From Flavobacterium sp. HBTb2-11-1 (GTDB taxonomy: Bacteria; Bacteroidota; Bacteroidia; Flavobacteriales; Flavobacteriaceae), in NCBI RefSeq assembly GCF_009826975.1, contig NZ_WUMO01000006.1, positions 124,001 through 188,000 of the forward strand: a stretch of DNA of 64,000 nucleotides. The letters run 5' to 3'. Positions 1-8,372 of this stretch are shown one piece after another; the first letter of the stretch is position 1, and each line of letters opens with the position of its first letter. A program made the translations under genes and the position numbers. The notes under the pieces were generated by a model. That model made no database searches, had not been told where the DNA came from, and worked only from the letters and a program-made list of their open reading frames with translations.

Positions 1-19
1 AATACCATTAATATAGAGA

Positions 20-2215
20 ATGAATTCAAATGAAATTGAAATACATAAAGAATTAAAGAAGTATTTCGGCTTTAGCCAATTTAAAGGCTTGCAGGAGCAA
101 GTCATTACGAGTATTTTAGACGAGAAGAATACGTTCGTAATAATGCCGACTGGTGGAGGGAAATCTCTTTGTTATCAACTGCCAGCTTTAATTCAAGAAG
201 GAACAGCAATTGTTGTTTCTCCTTTAATTGCTTTGATGAAAAATCAGGTTGACGCAATTCGAAGTCTTTCGTCTGAAAATGGAATTGCACATGTATTAAA
301 CTCCTCTCTAACCAAAACAGAAATTGCTCAAGTCAAAAAAGACATTACATCTGGATTGACCAAACTTTTGTATGTAGCCCCAGAATCACTAACAAAAGAA
401 GAATATGTTGCCTTTTTGCAAAGCGTGCCTATTTCTTTTGTAGCCATTGATGAGGCACACTGTATCTCAGAATGGGGGCATGATTTTAGACCAGAGTATA
501 GAAATCTGCGAAATATAATTAAGCAGCTGGGTAAAGTGCCAATTATTGGACTTACCGCAACCGCAACACCAAAGGTTCAGGAAGATATTCTGAAAAACCT
601 TGACATGGCCGATGCCAATACTTTTAAAGCATCGTTCAACAGACCGAACTTGTATTATGAAGTTCGTACCAAAACAAAAAATATTGAGTCGGATATTATT
701 CGATTTATCAAACAGCATAAAGGCAAATCTGGGATTATTTACTGCTTAAGCCGTAAAAAAGTAGAATCGATTGCCGAAGTTTTACAAGTAAACGGAATCA
801 GTGCTGTTCCTTATCATGCAGGTTTAGATGCCAAAACGCGGGCCAAACATCAAGATATGTTTTTGATGGAAGATGTTGATGTCGTTGTAGCAACAATAGC
901 TTTCGGAATGGGAATCGATAAACCAGACGTTCGTTTTGTAATTCACCATGATATTCCGAAATCTCTTGAAAGTTATTACCAAGAAACCGGTCGCGCAGGA
1001 CGTGACGGTGGAGAAGGACATTGTTTAGCGTACTACTCTTATAAGGATGTAGAAAAGCTCGAGAAATTTATGTCTGGAAAACCAGTTGCCGAACAAGAAA
1101 TTGGTTTTGCACTTTTACAGGAAGTTGTGGCTTACGCCGAAACTTCGATGTCGCGCAGAAAATTCCTTCTTCATTATTTCGGTGAAGAATTTGACAGCGA
1201 AACAGGTGAGGGAGCTGACATGGATGATAACGTTCGTAATCCGAAACATAAAGTCGAGGCCAAAGATCAAGTGGTTAAATTGTTGGAAATTGTTCGCGAT
1301 ACCAAGCATATTTATAAATCAAAAGAAATTGTATTTACTCTAATTGGCCGTATCAATGCGGTTATTAAAGCGCATAAAACAGATACACAGCCTTATTTTG
1401 GTTCTGGTTCAGACCACGACGAAAAATATTGGATGGCATTGTTGAGACAAGTTTTGGTAACAGGACTTTTATCAAAAGACATTGAGACTTATGGCGTAAT
1501 AAAAATTACAAAGGAAGGTTTAGATTTTATTAAAAAGCCAGTTTCGTTTATGATGTCTGAAGATCATGAATACACCGAAGCCGATGATGAAACTATTGTA
1601 ACAGGAGGTAAATCTTCTGGAACAGCAGATGAAGTTTTAACAGGAATGCTTCGTGAGCTTCGTAAAAAAGTGGCTAAGAAATTGGGAGTTCCTCCATTCG
1701 TAGTTTTCCAAGATCCTTCGATCGAAGATATGGCTTTAAAATATCCGATAACAATTCAGGAATTATACAACATTCATGGTGTTGGTGAAGGAAAAGCAAA
1801 AAAATACGGAAGCGAATTTGTTGCCCTAATCAGTCGTTATGTTGAGGACAACGATATTATTCGCCCAGACGATTTAGTCGTAAAATCTACAGGGGTAAAT
1901 TCTGCCAACAAATTATACATCATACAGAATATTGATAGAAAACTTCCATTAAGTGATATTGCTTCCGCGAAAGGTTTAACGATGGATGCTTTGATCAAAG
2001 AAATGGAACAGATTGTTTATTCTGGAACAAAACTGAACATCAAATATTGGTTAGACGATATTTTAGATGACGATCAGCAGGAAGAAATTCACGATTATTT
2101 CATGGAATCGGAATCTGATAAAATCGAAGACGCACTAAAAGAATTTGACGGCGATTACGATATTGACGAATTGCGTTTAATGCGTATTAAGTTTATTAGC
2201 GAGGTCGCGAACTAA
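20..2215 (+). CDS. recQ: ATP-dependent DNA helicase RecQ
   Basis: A 3'-5' superfamily 2 DNA helicase of 731 residues for recombination and fork repair. The Walker A motif (PTGGGKS, about residues 43-49) and the DEAH box (about 144-147, followed by CISEWGHDFRPEY) are intact, as is the motif VI region QETGRAGRDG. An HRDC-like domain lies at about 535-605, and a C-terminal helical domain (about 635-731) is typical of the longer Bacteroidota RecQ form. The segment after RRKFLLHYFGEEF (about 375-410), where E. coli RecQ has four zinc-binding cysteines, has no cysteine here. The ATG lies 20 bases into the window, so its promoter is mostly outside. A hairpin follows the stop codon. Confidence 0.96.
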   Translation: MNSNEIEIHKELKKYFGFSQFKGLQEQVITSILDEKNTFVIMPTGGGKSLCYQLPALIQEGTAIVVSPLIALMKNQVDAIRSLSSENGIAHVLNSSLTKTEIAQVKKDITSGLTKLLYVAPESLTKEEYVAFLQSVPISFVAIDEAHCISEWGHDFRPEYRNLRNIIKQLGKVPIIGLTATATPKVQEDILKNLDMADANTFKASFNRPNLYYEVRTKTKNIESDIIRFIKQHKGKSGIIYCLSRKKVESIAEVLQVNGISAVPYHAGLDAKTRAKHQDMFLMEDVDVVVATIAFGMGIDKPDVRFVIHHDIPKSLESYYQETGRAGRDGGEGHCLAYYSYKDVEKLEKFMSGKPVAEQEIGFALLQEVVAYAETSMSRRKFLLHYFGEEFDSETGEGADMDDNVRNPKHKVEAKDQVVKLLEIVRDTKHIYKSKEIVFTLIGRINAVIKAHKTDTQPYFGSGSDHDEKYWMALLRQVLVTGLLSKDIETYGVIKITKEGLDFIKKPVSFMMSEDHEYTEADDETIVTGGKSSGTADEVLTGMLRELRKKVAKKLGVPPFVVFQDPSIEDMALKYPITIQELYNIHGVGEGKAKKYGSEFVALISRYVEDNDIIRPDDLVVKSTGVNSANKLYIIQNIDRKLPLSDIASAKGLTMDALIKEMEQIVYSGTKLNIKYWLDDILDDDQQEEIHDYFMESESDKIEDALKEFDGDYDIDELRLMRIKFISEVAN

Positions 2216-2233
2216 AGTTAAATTCCAAAATAT

Positions 2234-2277
2234 AAATTCCAAATTCCAGTTGTTTCATCAACTTGGAATTTGGAATT
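2234..2277. terminator. AATTCC-family hairpin after recQ
   Basis: A long inverted repeat: AAATTCCAAATTCCAGTTG on one side and CAAC, T, TGGAATTTGGAATTT on the other, followed by a T run. It can end recQ transcription on the plus strand and, with the next AATTCC copies up to 2330, may serve the convergent gene. The same words recur at 17699-17742, so it is also a member of a dispersed repeat family. Confidence 0.6.
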
Positions 2278-2330
2278 TTTTTATTGAAATTTCCAAAGTT
2301 TTGGAATTTGGAATTTAAAATATTGGAATT

Positions 2331-2570
2331 TTATTCAGTATATAATTCCCCTCGATGTGGTTTCAAAGCATCTCTTACTTGAATCATATTTTCGTCAGTT
2401 ACTACCATAAAAGCTATGGCATACATTTCGTCTATGATTTTGTATCCTGTAATATTTAAAGGTAATTTTTCGATTGCAATATATTCTTTTAAATGAATTT
2501 CGTGGTGTTCAGCAGTCTTAGCTGATGCAGGCCCTCGGAAATCCCAGATTAGTTTTATTTTTCTAGACAT
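2331..2570 (-). CDS. small conserved hypothetical protein
   Basis: A 79-residue soluble protein beginning MSRKIKLIWDFRGPASAKTA. A longer reading with a start at 2603 adds 11 residues (MFLRTFAPYKK) encoded by a repeat-like AAAGG stretch, so the ATG at 2570 is preferred. There is no signal peptide, membrane segment or cysteine. The histidines in AEHHEIHLKEY and the tail KPHRGELYTE are the most distinctive features. I recall similar small proteins in Flavobacteriaceae but no function. It is a single gene converging on recQ. Confidence 0.7.
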   Translation of the reverse strand: MSRKIKLIWDFRGPASAKTAEHHEIHLKEYIAIEKLPLNITGYKIIDEMYAIAFMVVTDENMIQVRDALKPHRGELYTE

Positions 2571-2632
2571 TTTTTTATAAGGTGCAAAGGTTCTGAGGAA
2601 CAAAGGTACAAAGGTTTTTTTTAAGGTTCATT
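2571..2632. repeat. AAAGGT-rich degenerate intergenic repeat
   Basis: The stretch GGTGCAAAGGTTCTGAGGAA followed by CAAAGGTACAAAGGTTTTTT repeats the word CAAAGGT with small changes. A similar word set (GGCACAAAGGCGCAAAGG, and GAGCCTTTGAGCCTTTGTGG) occurs near 54565-54725. It does not encode a convincing protein and looks like a dispersed low-complexity repeat. Confidence 0.45.
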
Positions 2633-2705
2633 GTAGAGACGCACTGCAGTGCGTCTACGCAACGTGTGTTCGTAATATGTTAGACGCACTGCAGTGCGTC
2701 TCTAC
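2633..2705. repeat. paired REP-like palindromes in inverted orientation
   Basis: Two copies of the perfect 20-bp palindrome AGACGCACTGCAGTGCGTCT lie at 2637-2656 and 2682-2701, about 25 bp apart. Outside the core the copies are extended as GTAG on the left and CTAC on the right, so the whole 73-bp block is itself an inverted repeat (25-nt arms, about 23-nt spacer). This resembles a REP doublet (BIME) of the kind mobilised by RAYT transposases. No transposase gene is present in the window. Confidence 0.75.
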
Positions 2706-2772
2706 GATATTCCTTGTGTTGAAAATCTGCGTGCAAATTTTATAGTACAGATAAAATCTCATTTCAAAATAG

Positions 2773-2780
2773 TACTTTTG
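2773..2780 (+). promoter_or_regulatory. putative -7 element of the FAD oxidoreductase gene
   Basis: TACTTTTG matches the Bacteroidota -7 consensus TAnnTTTG and is followed by CATG. It lies 48 bp before the ATG at 2828. No good TTTG is seen 19-20 bp upstream, so the assignment rests on the -7 alone. Confidence 0.4.
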
Positions 2781-2827
2781 CATGTTCTTTTCATAGAAAG
2801 AAAAGCTAATAGAATAAATAAGACAAA

Positions 2828-4387
2828 ATGCCTAAAGAACTTTTACTTCAAGTTACACCCGAAATTGCTGCAAACGAATCATTGCTAAAAGACTATTTGT
2901 CTAAGCAGATTAAAGTTTCTGCTCAAGAAATTCAGCACATTTCCATTTTAAAACGCTCTATTGATGCACGTCAGAAAGCGATTAAAATCAATTTGAAAGT
3001 TCTTATTTATTTAAAAGGCGAACCTTTTCAGGAAACGAAAATTGAACTTCCTATATATAAAGATGTTTCCAATGCACAAGAAGTTATTGTAGTTGGAGCA
3101 GGCCCAGCCGGACTTTTTGCTGCTTTGCAATTAATTGAATTAGGTTTAAAACCAATCGTGTTGGAACGCGGAAAAGATGTTCGAGGCCGTCGTCGTGACT
3201 TAAAAGCGATAAACCGCGAGCATATCGTAAACGAAGATTCTAATTACTGTTTTGGAGAAGGTGGAGCAGGAACATATTCTGATGGAAAATTATATACCCG
3301 TTCTAAAAAGCGTGGAGATGTAACCCGAATACTAGAACTTTTAGTGGCTTTTGGCGCTTCTGAAGATATTTTGGTAGAAGCGCATCCGCACATTGGAACC
3401 AATAAGCTTCCTAAAATTATTGAAGATATAAGAAATAAAATCAGAGAATTCGGTGGACAAGTTTTGTTTGAAACTCGTGTCGATGATATTTTGGTGAAGA
3501 ATAATGAAGTTGAAGGGATCGTAACGCATAACGGAGATAAAATTCACGCTAATAAATTAATCTTGGCAACAGGGCATTCAGCCCGTGATATTTTTGAATT
3601 ATTAGATAAAAAGAAAATTTTAATTGAAGCAAAACCTTTTGCTTTGGGAGTTCGTGCAGAACATTCACAGGAATTAATTGACAGTATTCAATACAGCTGT
3701 GATTTCCGTGGAAAGCATTTGCCACCAGCGCCGTATTCGATCGTAAAACAAGTTAACGGACGCGGAATGTACTCATTCTGTATGTGTCCAGGTGGTGTAA
3801 TTGCGCCATGCGCTACAAGTCCAGGTGAGGTTGTTACAAATGGTTGGTCGCCATCTAAACGTGATCAGGCAACAGCAAATTCTGGAATTGTGGTCGAATT
3901 GAAATTGGAAGATTTCAAGCCTTTTGCAAAATTCGGAGCTTTGGCGGGAATGGAATTTCAAAAAAGCATCGAACAAAGAGCTTGGCATTTGGCTGGTGAG
4001 ACTCAAAAAGTTCCGGCGCAAAGAATGATTGATTTTACAAAAAGTAAAGTTTCTGCAGATATTCCGAAAACTTCTTATGTGCCAGGAACTACTTCGGTAG
4101 AACTGGGGCAGGTTTTTCCAGGATTTTTGACTCAGATTATGCGTCAGGGATTTCAGGAGTTCGGAAAATCAATGCGCGGATATTTAACTAATGAAGCTAT
4201 TTTGCATGCACCAGAAAGTAGAACTTCATCGCCAGTAAGAATTCCGAGAGATCCTATGACTTTAGAGCATTTGCAAATCAAAGGATTATATCCGTGCGGA
4301 GAAGGTGCGGGTTACGCTGGAGGAATCATTTCTGCAGCAATTGATGGGGAAAAATGTGCCTTGATGATTGCAGAATCCTTGAAATAA
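2828..4387 (+). CDS. FAD-dependent oxidoreductase (COG2509-type)
   Basis: A 519-residue flavoprotein. The first 85 or so residues form a small alpha/beta domain, followed by a classic FAD-binding Rossmann motif (VVGAGPAGLFAALQL, about residue 90) and a second glycine-rich stretch (CFGEGGAGTYSDGKLYTR). The end, PCGEGAGYAGGIISAAIDG, is the usual C-terminal FAD contact. Length and motifs fit the COG2509 family of uncharacterised FAD-dependent dehydrogenases; the substrate is unknown. There is no signal peptide, so it is cytoplasmic. It stands alone between the REP doublet and the SUKH gene. Confidence 0.88.
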   Translation: MPKELLLQVTPEIAANESLLKDYLSKQIKVSAQEIQHISILKRSIDARQKAIKINLKVLIYLKGEPFQETKIELPIYKDVSNAQEVIVVGAGPAGLFAALQLIELGLKPIVLERGKDVRGRRRDLKAINREHIVNEDSNYCFGEGGAGTYSDGKLYTRSKKRGDVTRILELLVAFGASEDILVEAHPHIGTNKLPKIIEDIRNKIREFGGQVLFETRVDDILVKNNEVEGIVTHNGDKIHANKLILATGHSARDIFELLDKKKILIEAKPFALGVRAEHSQELIDSIQYSCDFRGKHLPPAPYSIVKQVNGRGMYSFCMCPGGVIAPCATSPGEVVTNGWSPSKRDQATANSGIVVELKLEDFKPFAKFGALAGMEFQKSIEQRAWHLAGETQKVPAQRMIDFTKSKVSADIPKTSYVPGTTSVELGQVFPGFLTQIMRQGFQEFGKSMRGYLTNEAILHAPESRTSSPVRIPRDPMTLEHLQIKGLYPCGEGAGYAGGIISAAIDGEKCALMIAESLK

Positions 4388-4462
4388 TTGACTTCAGGTT
4401 TTTTGGTGTAGTAAAAAGATTGTTATCTTAGTGGTTTGATTGTAATAGAATTTGCCCCAAAG

Positions 4463-5164
4463 ATGACAATACAAGAAATAGAAAAAAAATACGGATTTAA
4501 TTTTCCGCTTTTATACAAGCAATTAGACGCCGACGGAATGTTGGACGTCGGAGAATATGGTCCAAATTGGTATACAGAAATTTATCCAACCTTAAAAGAT
4601 AATCCGCCTCTGCTTTTGCATTCTTATGATTTTGAATCGCTGAATTTGAAATCGGTTGCAGAAGAAATAGAAGAACTTAGAGATCCAGAGGATTATCGAA
4701 ATATCAATCCAGAATTTAAATTTATTCCGTTTGCCAAAAGTGGCGGAGGAGATCATTATTGTTTCTTTTTAAACGAAGAAAACAATGGCGATGTCCCTAT
4801 AGTTTTTGTCTGGCATGATTCTAACGAAGTCAATTACCTGGCAAAAAACCTTCAGGATTTCATCTTCAAAGTTTTATTGATCGATATGTCAAAACAAGAT
4901 GTTTATAATGGACTTACTGACAAGGAATTTAGAGAAGATATAGAATCAGTATTTAAATCGCACAAAAAATATCTTACTGAGGAGCAAAACGATATTCTGT
5001 CATCCATTTTAAAACGAGACATTATCGACTATGAAATACATGTTTCACCAAAAATAGTAGAATCGGCAAGAGGATTACTGACTGATTTCGAATTGGAATC
5101 TATTGTGAACGAAGTAATTCCTTTTGATAAAATGAATCAGAGTTTTAGGTATTCAAACGATTAA
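4463..5164 (+). CDS. SMI1/KNR4 (SUKH) family protein
   Basis: 233 residues from the ATG at 4463. A TTG at 4436 would add nine residues but sits just after a promoter-like TATCTTAG (4424-4431), so it is not favoured. The N-terminal half (IQEIEKKYGFNFPLLYKQL ... VGEYGPNWYTEI ... FIPFAKSGGGDHYCF ... IVFVWHDSNEV) has the pattern of the SUKH fold, known for immunity proteins of polymorphic toxins. The last 80 or so residues are not recognised. The next gene starts 22 bp downstream and probably shares its transcript. No toxin gene is nearby. Confidence 0.75.
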   Translation: MTIQEIEKKYGFNFPLLYKQLDADGMLDVGEYGPNWYTEIYPTLKDNPPLLLHSYDFESLNLKSVAEEIEELRDPEDYRNINPEFKFIPFAKSGGGDHYCFFLNEENNGDVPIVFVWHDSNEVNYLAKNLQDFIFKVLLIDMSKQDVYNGLTDKEFREDIESVFKSHKKYLTEEQNDILSSILKRDIIDYEIHVSPKIVESARGLLTDFELESIVNEVIPFDKMNQSFRYSND

Positions 5165-5186
5165 TTTTTAATATAAAATATTTTCC

Positions 5187-6272
5187 ATGGGCTTTTTCTC
5201 CAATTTGTTTAATAGAAATGATGATCCAAAATCGATAATTTCTTTTGATGTTATTAATTCTATTTATTCCTATTTATATAATCAAGAACCTAGTCTTGAA
5301 TTCAAAGTAAAAGGAATTCATGACACGGTTACTGTAAATTTATATTCTGTTCCTTCTTCATTGGATCACGAAGAAGGAAGGGCAGAAATTAAAAAAGCGG
5401 GATTTAATAATGCTTATGAAGTTCTGAACGAACTTTATAAAAAACTGAATATTGGAGGTTTGTCAGAAGAAGCGATGCAGGATGATTTGCAATATGATTT
5501 TATTCATATTCAGTTTTATTCTCGACCGAGTCAGGAAATGAAAAAACATTTTACAAGTGTTATTAATAATTTCATGATATTCTTTTGCTGTACCAATAGT
5601 TTAGAAATAAACGATTTTAGGATGTTATATTCTAGCAGTCATTTTTCTGATTATGTAAAAGGTTTGCTAGATTCAGAATATCTTGATTTTAAGAATCCTC
5701 AGAACGAAACTCAGGAAATAGGAACTAATGATTTAAAAAAAGTTTTACAAGCCATCTGTCAGTATTCTAATATCGAAATTCCTTCGGATGTTGAGCTTCC
5801 ATCTTCAGAAAATCTGCTGTTAGATGACAAAGCAGCTGTGGAAGATTTTGAAGAATTCATAAGATTAGTTACTCGAGGAAATATTGAGGAGGACGAACTA
5901 AAAAATCATTCAAAAATACTTTTCGAAAATTACCAAAAAGATGATAGTGAATATCATGCAATTGTTTTTGGCCATTTTGATTTTTTTGAAAGCATTAATG
6001 CCTGGAACAGCGACTGGAAATTTGACCCTGAAGATGCTGAATATTTTATTTCTGAAATGATTGGCGAAGATTTGAACTTTGAATATCCTGAAGAAACCTA
6101 TAGCCATGACTTGTTTCCGTACATACAGACAGCTTTAGAAAAACGCGGTTATGAATTAATGAGTTACAATACTTATGGTGATAATTATTTGTTTTTTGTT
6201 GCCAATAAAGAAGATGTAGATAGAATTTTAGAATTATCTGAAATTACTAAAATTGAGATTGATCAGTTGTAA
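5187..6272 (+). CDS. hypothetical protein, DUF6630-like C-terminus
   Basis: A 361-residue soluble acidic protein beginning MGFFSNLFNRNDD. The C-terminal 150 residues (NAWNSDWKFDPEDAEYFISE ... ALEKRGYELMSYNTYGDNYLFFV) resemble the DUF6630 family as I recall it; the N-terminal part is not recognised. It has no signal peptide or membrane segment. It follows the SUKH gene by 22 bp, and the pair may be an immunity-like or stress-related operon, but function cannot be assigned from sequence. Confidence 0.6.
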   Translation: MGFFSNLFNRNDDPKSIISFDVINSIYSYLYNQEPSLEFKVKGIHDTVTVNLYSVPSSLDHEEGRAEIKKAGFNNAYEVLNELYKKLNIGGLSEEAMQDDLQYDFIHIQFYSRPSQEMKKHFTSVINNFMIFFCCTNSLEINDFRMLYSSSHFSDYVKGLLDSEYLDFKNPQNETQEIGTNDLKKVLQAICQYSNIEIPSDVELPSSENLLLDDKAAVEDFEEFIRLVTRGNIEEDELKNHSKILFENYQKDDSEYHAIVFGHFDFFESINAWNSDWKFDPEDAEYFISEMIGEDLNFEYPEETYSHDLFPYIQTALEKRGYELMSYNTYGDNYLFFVANKEDVDRILELSEITKIEIDQL

Positions 6273-6277
6273 TTAAT

Positions 6278-6349
6278 CGCCAAGAATTCACAAATTTTAT
6301 TTTTAAAATCTATGTGTAAAGTTTTAGATAAATTCGTGAATTCGTGGCG
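6278..6349. repeat. inverted repeat between convergent genes
   Basis: CGCCAAGAATTCACAAATT (6278-6296) pairs with AATTCGTGAATTCGTGGCG (6331-6349) with two mismatches. The word GCCACGAATTCACGAATT is one I know as common between genes in Flavobacterium. The structure sits between two convergent genes and could act as a two-way terminator. Confidence 0.55.
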
Positions 6350-6358
6350 GAAACTTTT

Positions 6359-7318
6359 TTACGGAATCAATATAATTTTTCCTGTGCTTTTTCTGCTTTC
6401 TAAGAAATCATGCGCCAGTTTTCCTTCAGATAATTTAAATGATGTTGGTTCAGAAAGTTTGATTTTTCCTTCGGTAATCCAGCTGAATAATTGGGTAGCT
6501 CTTTTAATTCGTTCTTCTTTAGAATTTAAATAACTCCACAAATCGCCTCCTGTTAAAGTTTTAGAACCGTCCATAAGTATTCTCGGGTCTACTGGTGCTG
6601 GGTCGCCGCCTGCCATTCCGAAGAAAACGACTTGTCCACATTCTTTGGTGACTTCAAAACTTTCCATTAAAGTGCTCCCTATGCTGTCATAAACAGCATC
6701 GACACCGTTTGGAACCACTTTAAAAACTTGCGATTTCCAATCTTCATTATAAAGAAAAACATGATCTGCACCTTGTTCAAAGCCAACTTTTGCTTTTTCG
6801 GGAGATGAGGTCAAACCAATAACAGTAGCGCCCAAAAGTTTGCTGATTTGTGTCAAAATCTGCCCAACTCCGCCTGCAACGGCATGTATTAAAACTGTTT
6901 CTCCTTGAATGGTTTTATGGCTGTCTGTTGCAAGATAATGTGCTGTTAAACCCTGAAGCAAAACAGAAGCTGCAGTTTCAAAAGAAATATTTTCAGATAA
7001 TGGGATAATGTGATTTACATTTACGGCAACTAACTCTGCATTGGCAAATGGTGCGTCGGCAAAAGCTACGCGATCGCCAACTTTGTATTCTGGATGATTG
7101 TTGGCATCAACCACAATTCCGGCGCCTTCATAACCAGCGATAAATGGCGGATTTCCTTTTAAATGATAATTTCCTTTTCGACGGTAAACATCAGCAAAAT
7201 TTAATCCGATGGCTTTCATCTCGACTAAAATTTCGTCTTGGTTTAATTGTGGATTAGGGATTTCTATATATTCTAAAACATCTGATTCTCCAAAAGAAGA
7301 AAAGGTAAGTGCTTTCAT
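6359..7318 (-). CDS. quinone oxidoreductase / zinc-type alcohol dehydrogenase family
   Basis: A 319-residue medium-chain dehydrogenase/reductase. The N-terminal GroES-like domain has LNFADVYRRKGNYHLKGNPP and AGYEGAGIV; the nucleotide-binding domain has VLIHAVAGGVGQILTQISKL and VIGLTSSPEKA. The cysteine/histidine zinc ligands of true alcohol dehydrogenases are missing, as in NADPH:quinone reductases (Qor type). It is a cytoplasmic enzyme reducing quinones or enones; the substrate cannot be told. It stands alone, convergent with the gene ending at 6272. Confidence 0.88.
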   Translation of the reverse strand: MKALTFSSFGESDVLEYIEIPNPQLNQDEILVEMKAIGLNFADVYRRKGNYHLKGNPPFIAGYEGAGIVVDANNHPEYKVGDRVAFADAPFANAELVAVNVNHIIPLSENISFETAASVLLQGLTAHYLATDSHKTIQGETVLIHAVAGGVGQILTQISKLLGATVIGLTSSPEKAKVGFEQGADHVFLYNEDWKSQVFKVVPNGVDAVYDSIGSTLMESFEVTKECGQVVFFGMAGGDPAPVDPRILMDGSKTLTGGDLWSYLNSKEERIKRATQLFSWITEGKIKLSEPTSFKLSEGKLAHDFLESRKSTGKIILIP

Positions 7319-7390
7319 TTTTAGTTTTTTTAGTTTACAAAGAACGGAAAATATATTGGCTCCCTTCTAAAGATAATCTTGAAAATAAAA

Positions 7391-7422
7391 AAAGTAACAA
7401 CTTGAATTCAGGTTGTTACTTT
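7391..7422 (-). terminator. intrinsic terminator of the cupin gene
   Basis: AAAGTAACAAC and GTTGTTACTTT form an 11-bp stem. On the minus strand it is followed by a T-rich run (TTTTTTTATTTTC) and lies 37 bp past the cupin stop codon. Confidence 0.8.
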
Positions 7423-7458
7423 GAGTTAAATTAAAAAGGTTGGGATACCGGTAATGGT

Positions 7459-7842
7459 TTATTTTTTAGCTTTAGGTTTTATTTCTGTTACGATCAAATT
7501 CACAGTTGTATCTCCTAAATTTTTTGCCATATGTGTAACAGCAGGTATGTACATGGCATCTCCGGCTTTAATATCCATAATAATGGGAGCTTTGCCTTTA
7601 TCGGTTATTTCAATTTTCCCATCAGCCAATGCATAGATGGTGTGGTCAGGATGCTGATGCCATGGAATTGTTTCTCCCGGATTAATTTCAACTTGCATAA
7701 TTCTTACTCTTTCATTGTCAAGAAGTACTTTTTTGTACGCGTTAGGCGCTACTTTTAAGGGGTCTTGCGCATAGATATTCACACTAAATACCAAAAGTAA
7801 TAGTATGAACAGAGACATTAAATTCTTTTCAATTGCTTTCAT
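7459..7842 (-). CDS. secreted cupin-domain protein
   Basis: 127 residues with an N-terminal signal peptide (LMSLFILLLLVFSVNIYAQ) then a single small beta-barrel cupin. The metal-binding pattern is visible as PGETIPWHQHPDHTIYALADGKIEI, with a later histidine in YIPAVTHMAKNLG. Such single-domain cupins bind a divalent metal; this one could be an enzyme or a ligand-binding protein in the periplasm. It is monocistronic with its own terminator. Confidence 0.82.
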   Translation of the reverse strand: MKAIEKNLMSLFILLLLVFSVNIYAQDPLKVAPNAYKKVLLDNERVRIMQVEINPGETIPWHQHPDHTIYALADGKIEITDKGKAPIIMDIKAGDAMYIPAVTHMAKNLGDTTVNLIVTEIKPKAKK

Positions 7843-8301
7843 TTCATTTCTTTTTTATTGGTTAAATTTTCCCAGAATTGTTTATTGCGTGTTCTTTTTG
7901 AGAACTTGTCAGGGTTGCGTTTTATGAAAAAGACAAAGTTCTCTTGCAGTGCATTTTTTTAAGTAATGCGAAGAGGCAGATTTTTTCCTAATTCGAAAAA
8001 TTACGTTTAGGATATTTAGCTAGAAAATTGGATTTCATTTTGCAGATGTGAGATCCTCGGATTTAGGTAATGCAGATCTCCATGTCGTCTGTTTGAATCC
8101 GTCGTTTTTTTTCGGCTTATCTTCACTGGTTTGGGAAATTGAAGTGCGATAAATAATGTCTATTTTGGGACTACTAATTTACAAAAAAAAGAGATGTGGA
8201 ATGTTTTAAAATTAAATTATTAGCCATTTTATTGCTTGTAACACACTTGTATTTAGTTGTTTGTGTTTGTTTTAATCCGAATATTCATGAAATTATAAAA
8301 C
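7843..8301. other. gene-free stretch of about 460 bp
   Basis: No convincing protein is seen on either strand. A 12-codon ORF (MKKTKFSCSAFF, 7928-7966 region) is too short to support. Part of the stretch must hold the promoter of the cupin gene on the minus strand, but no clear TAnnTTTG element was found. Confidence 0.4.
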
Positions 8302-8340
8302 AAAACCATTAGCAAATACTTTTTATTTACTAATGGTTTT
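8302..8340 (-). terminator. intrinsic terminator of aminopeptidase gene
   Basis: AAAACCATTAG and CTAATGGTTTT pair perfectly around a short loop. It lies 33 bp past the stop of the minus-strand aminopeptidase gene and is followed on that strand by TTTTGTTTTATAATTT. Confidence 0.8.
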
Positions 8341-8372
8341 ATTTTTGGGTTACTTTTTAAAACTTTTCGGTT

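Noticed and set aside
2694..2888. ORF starting in the REP doublet (MRLYDIPCVENLRA...)
   Set aside because: It starts inside a palindrome, overlaps the start of the FAD oxidoreductase gene in another frame, and has no protein-like features.
7928..7966. 12-codon ORF MKKTKFSCSAFF in the gap before the cupin gene
   Set aside because: Too short, opposite strand to the neighbouring gene, no promoter or downstream gene to regulate.
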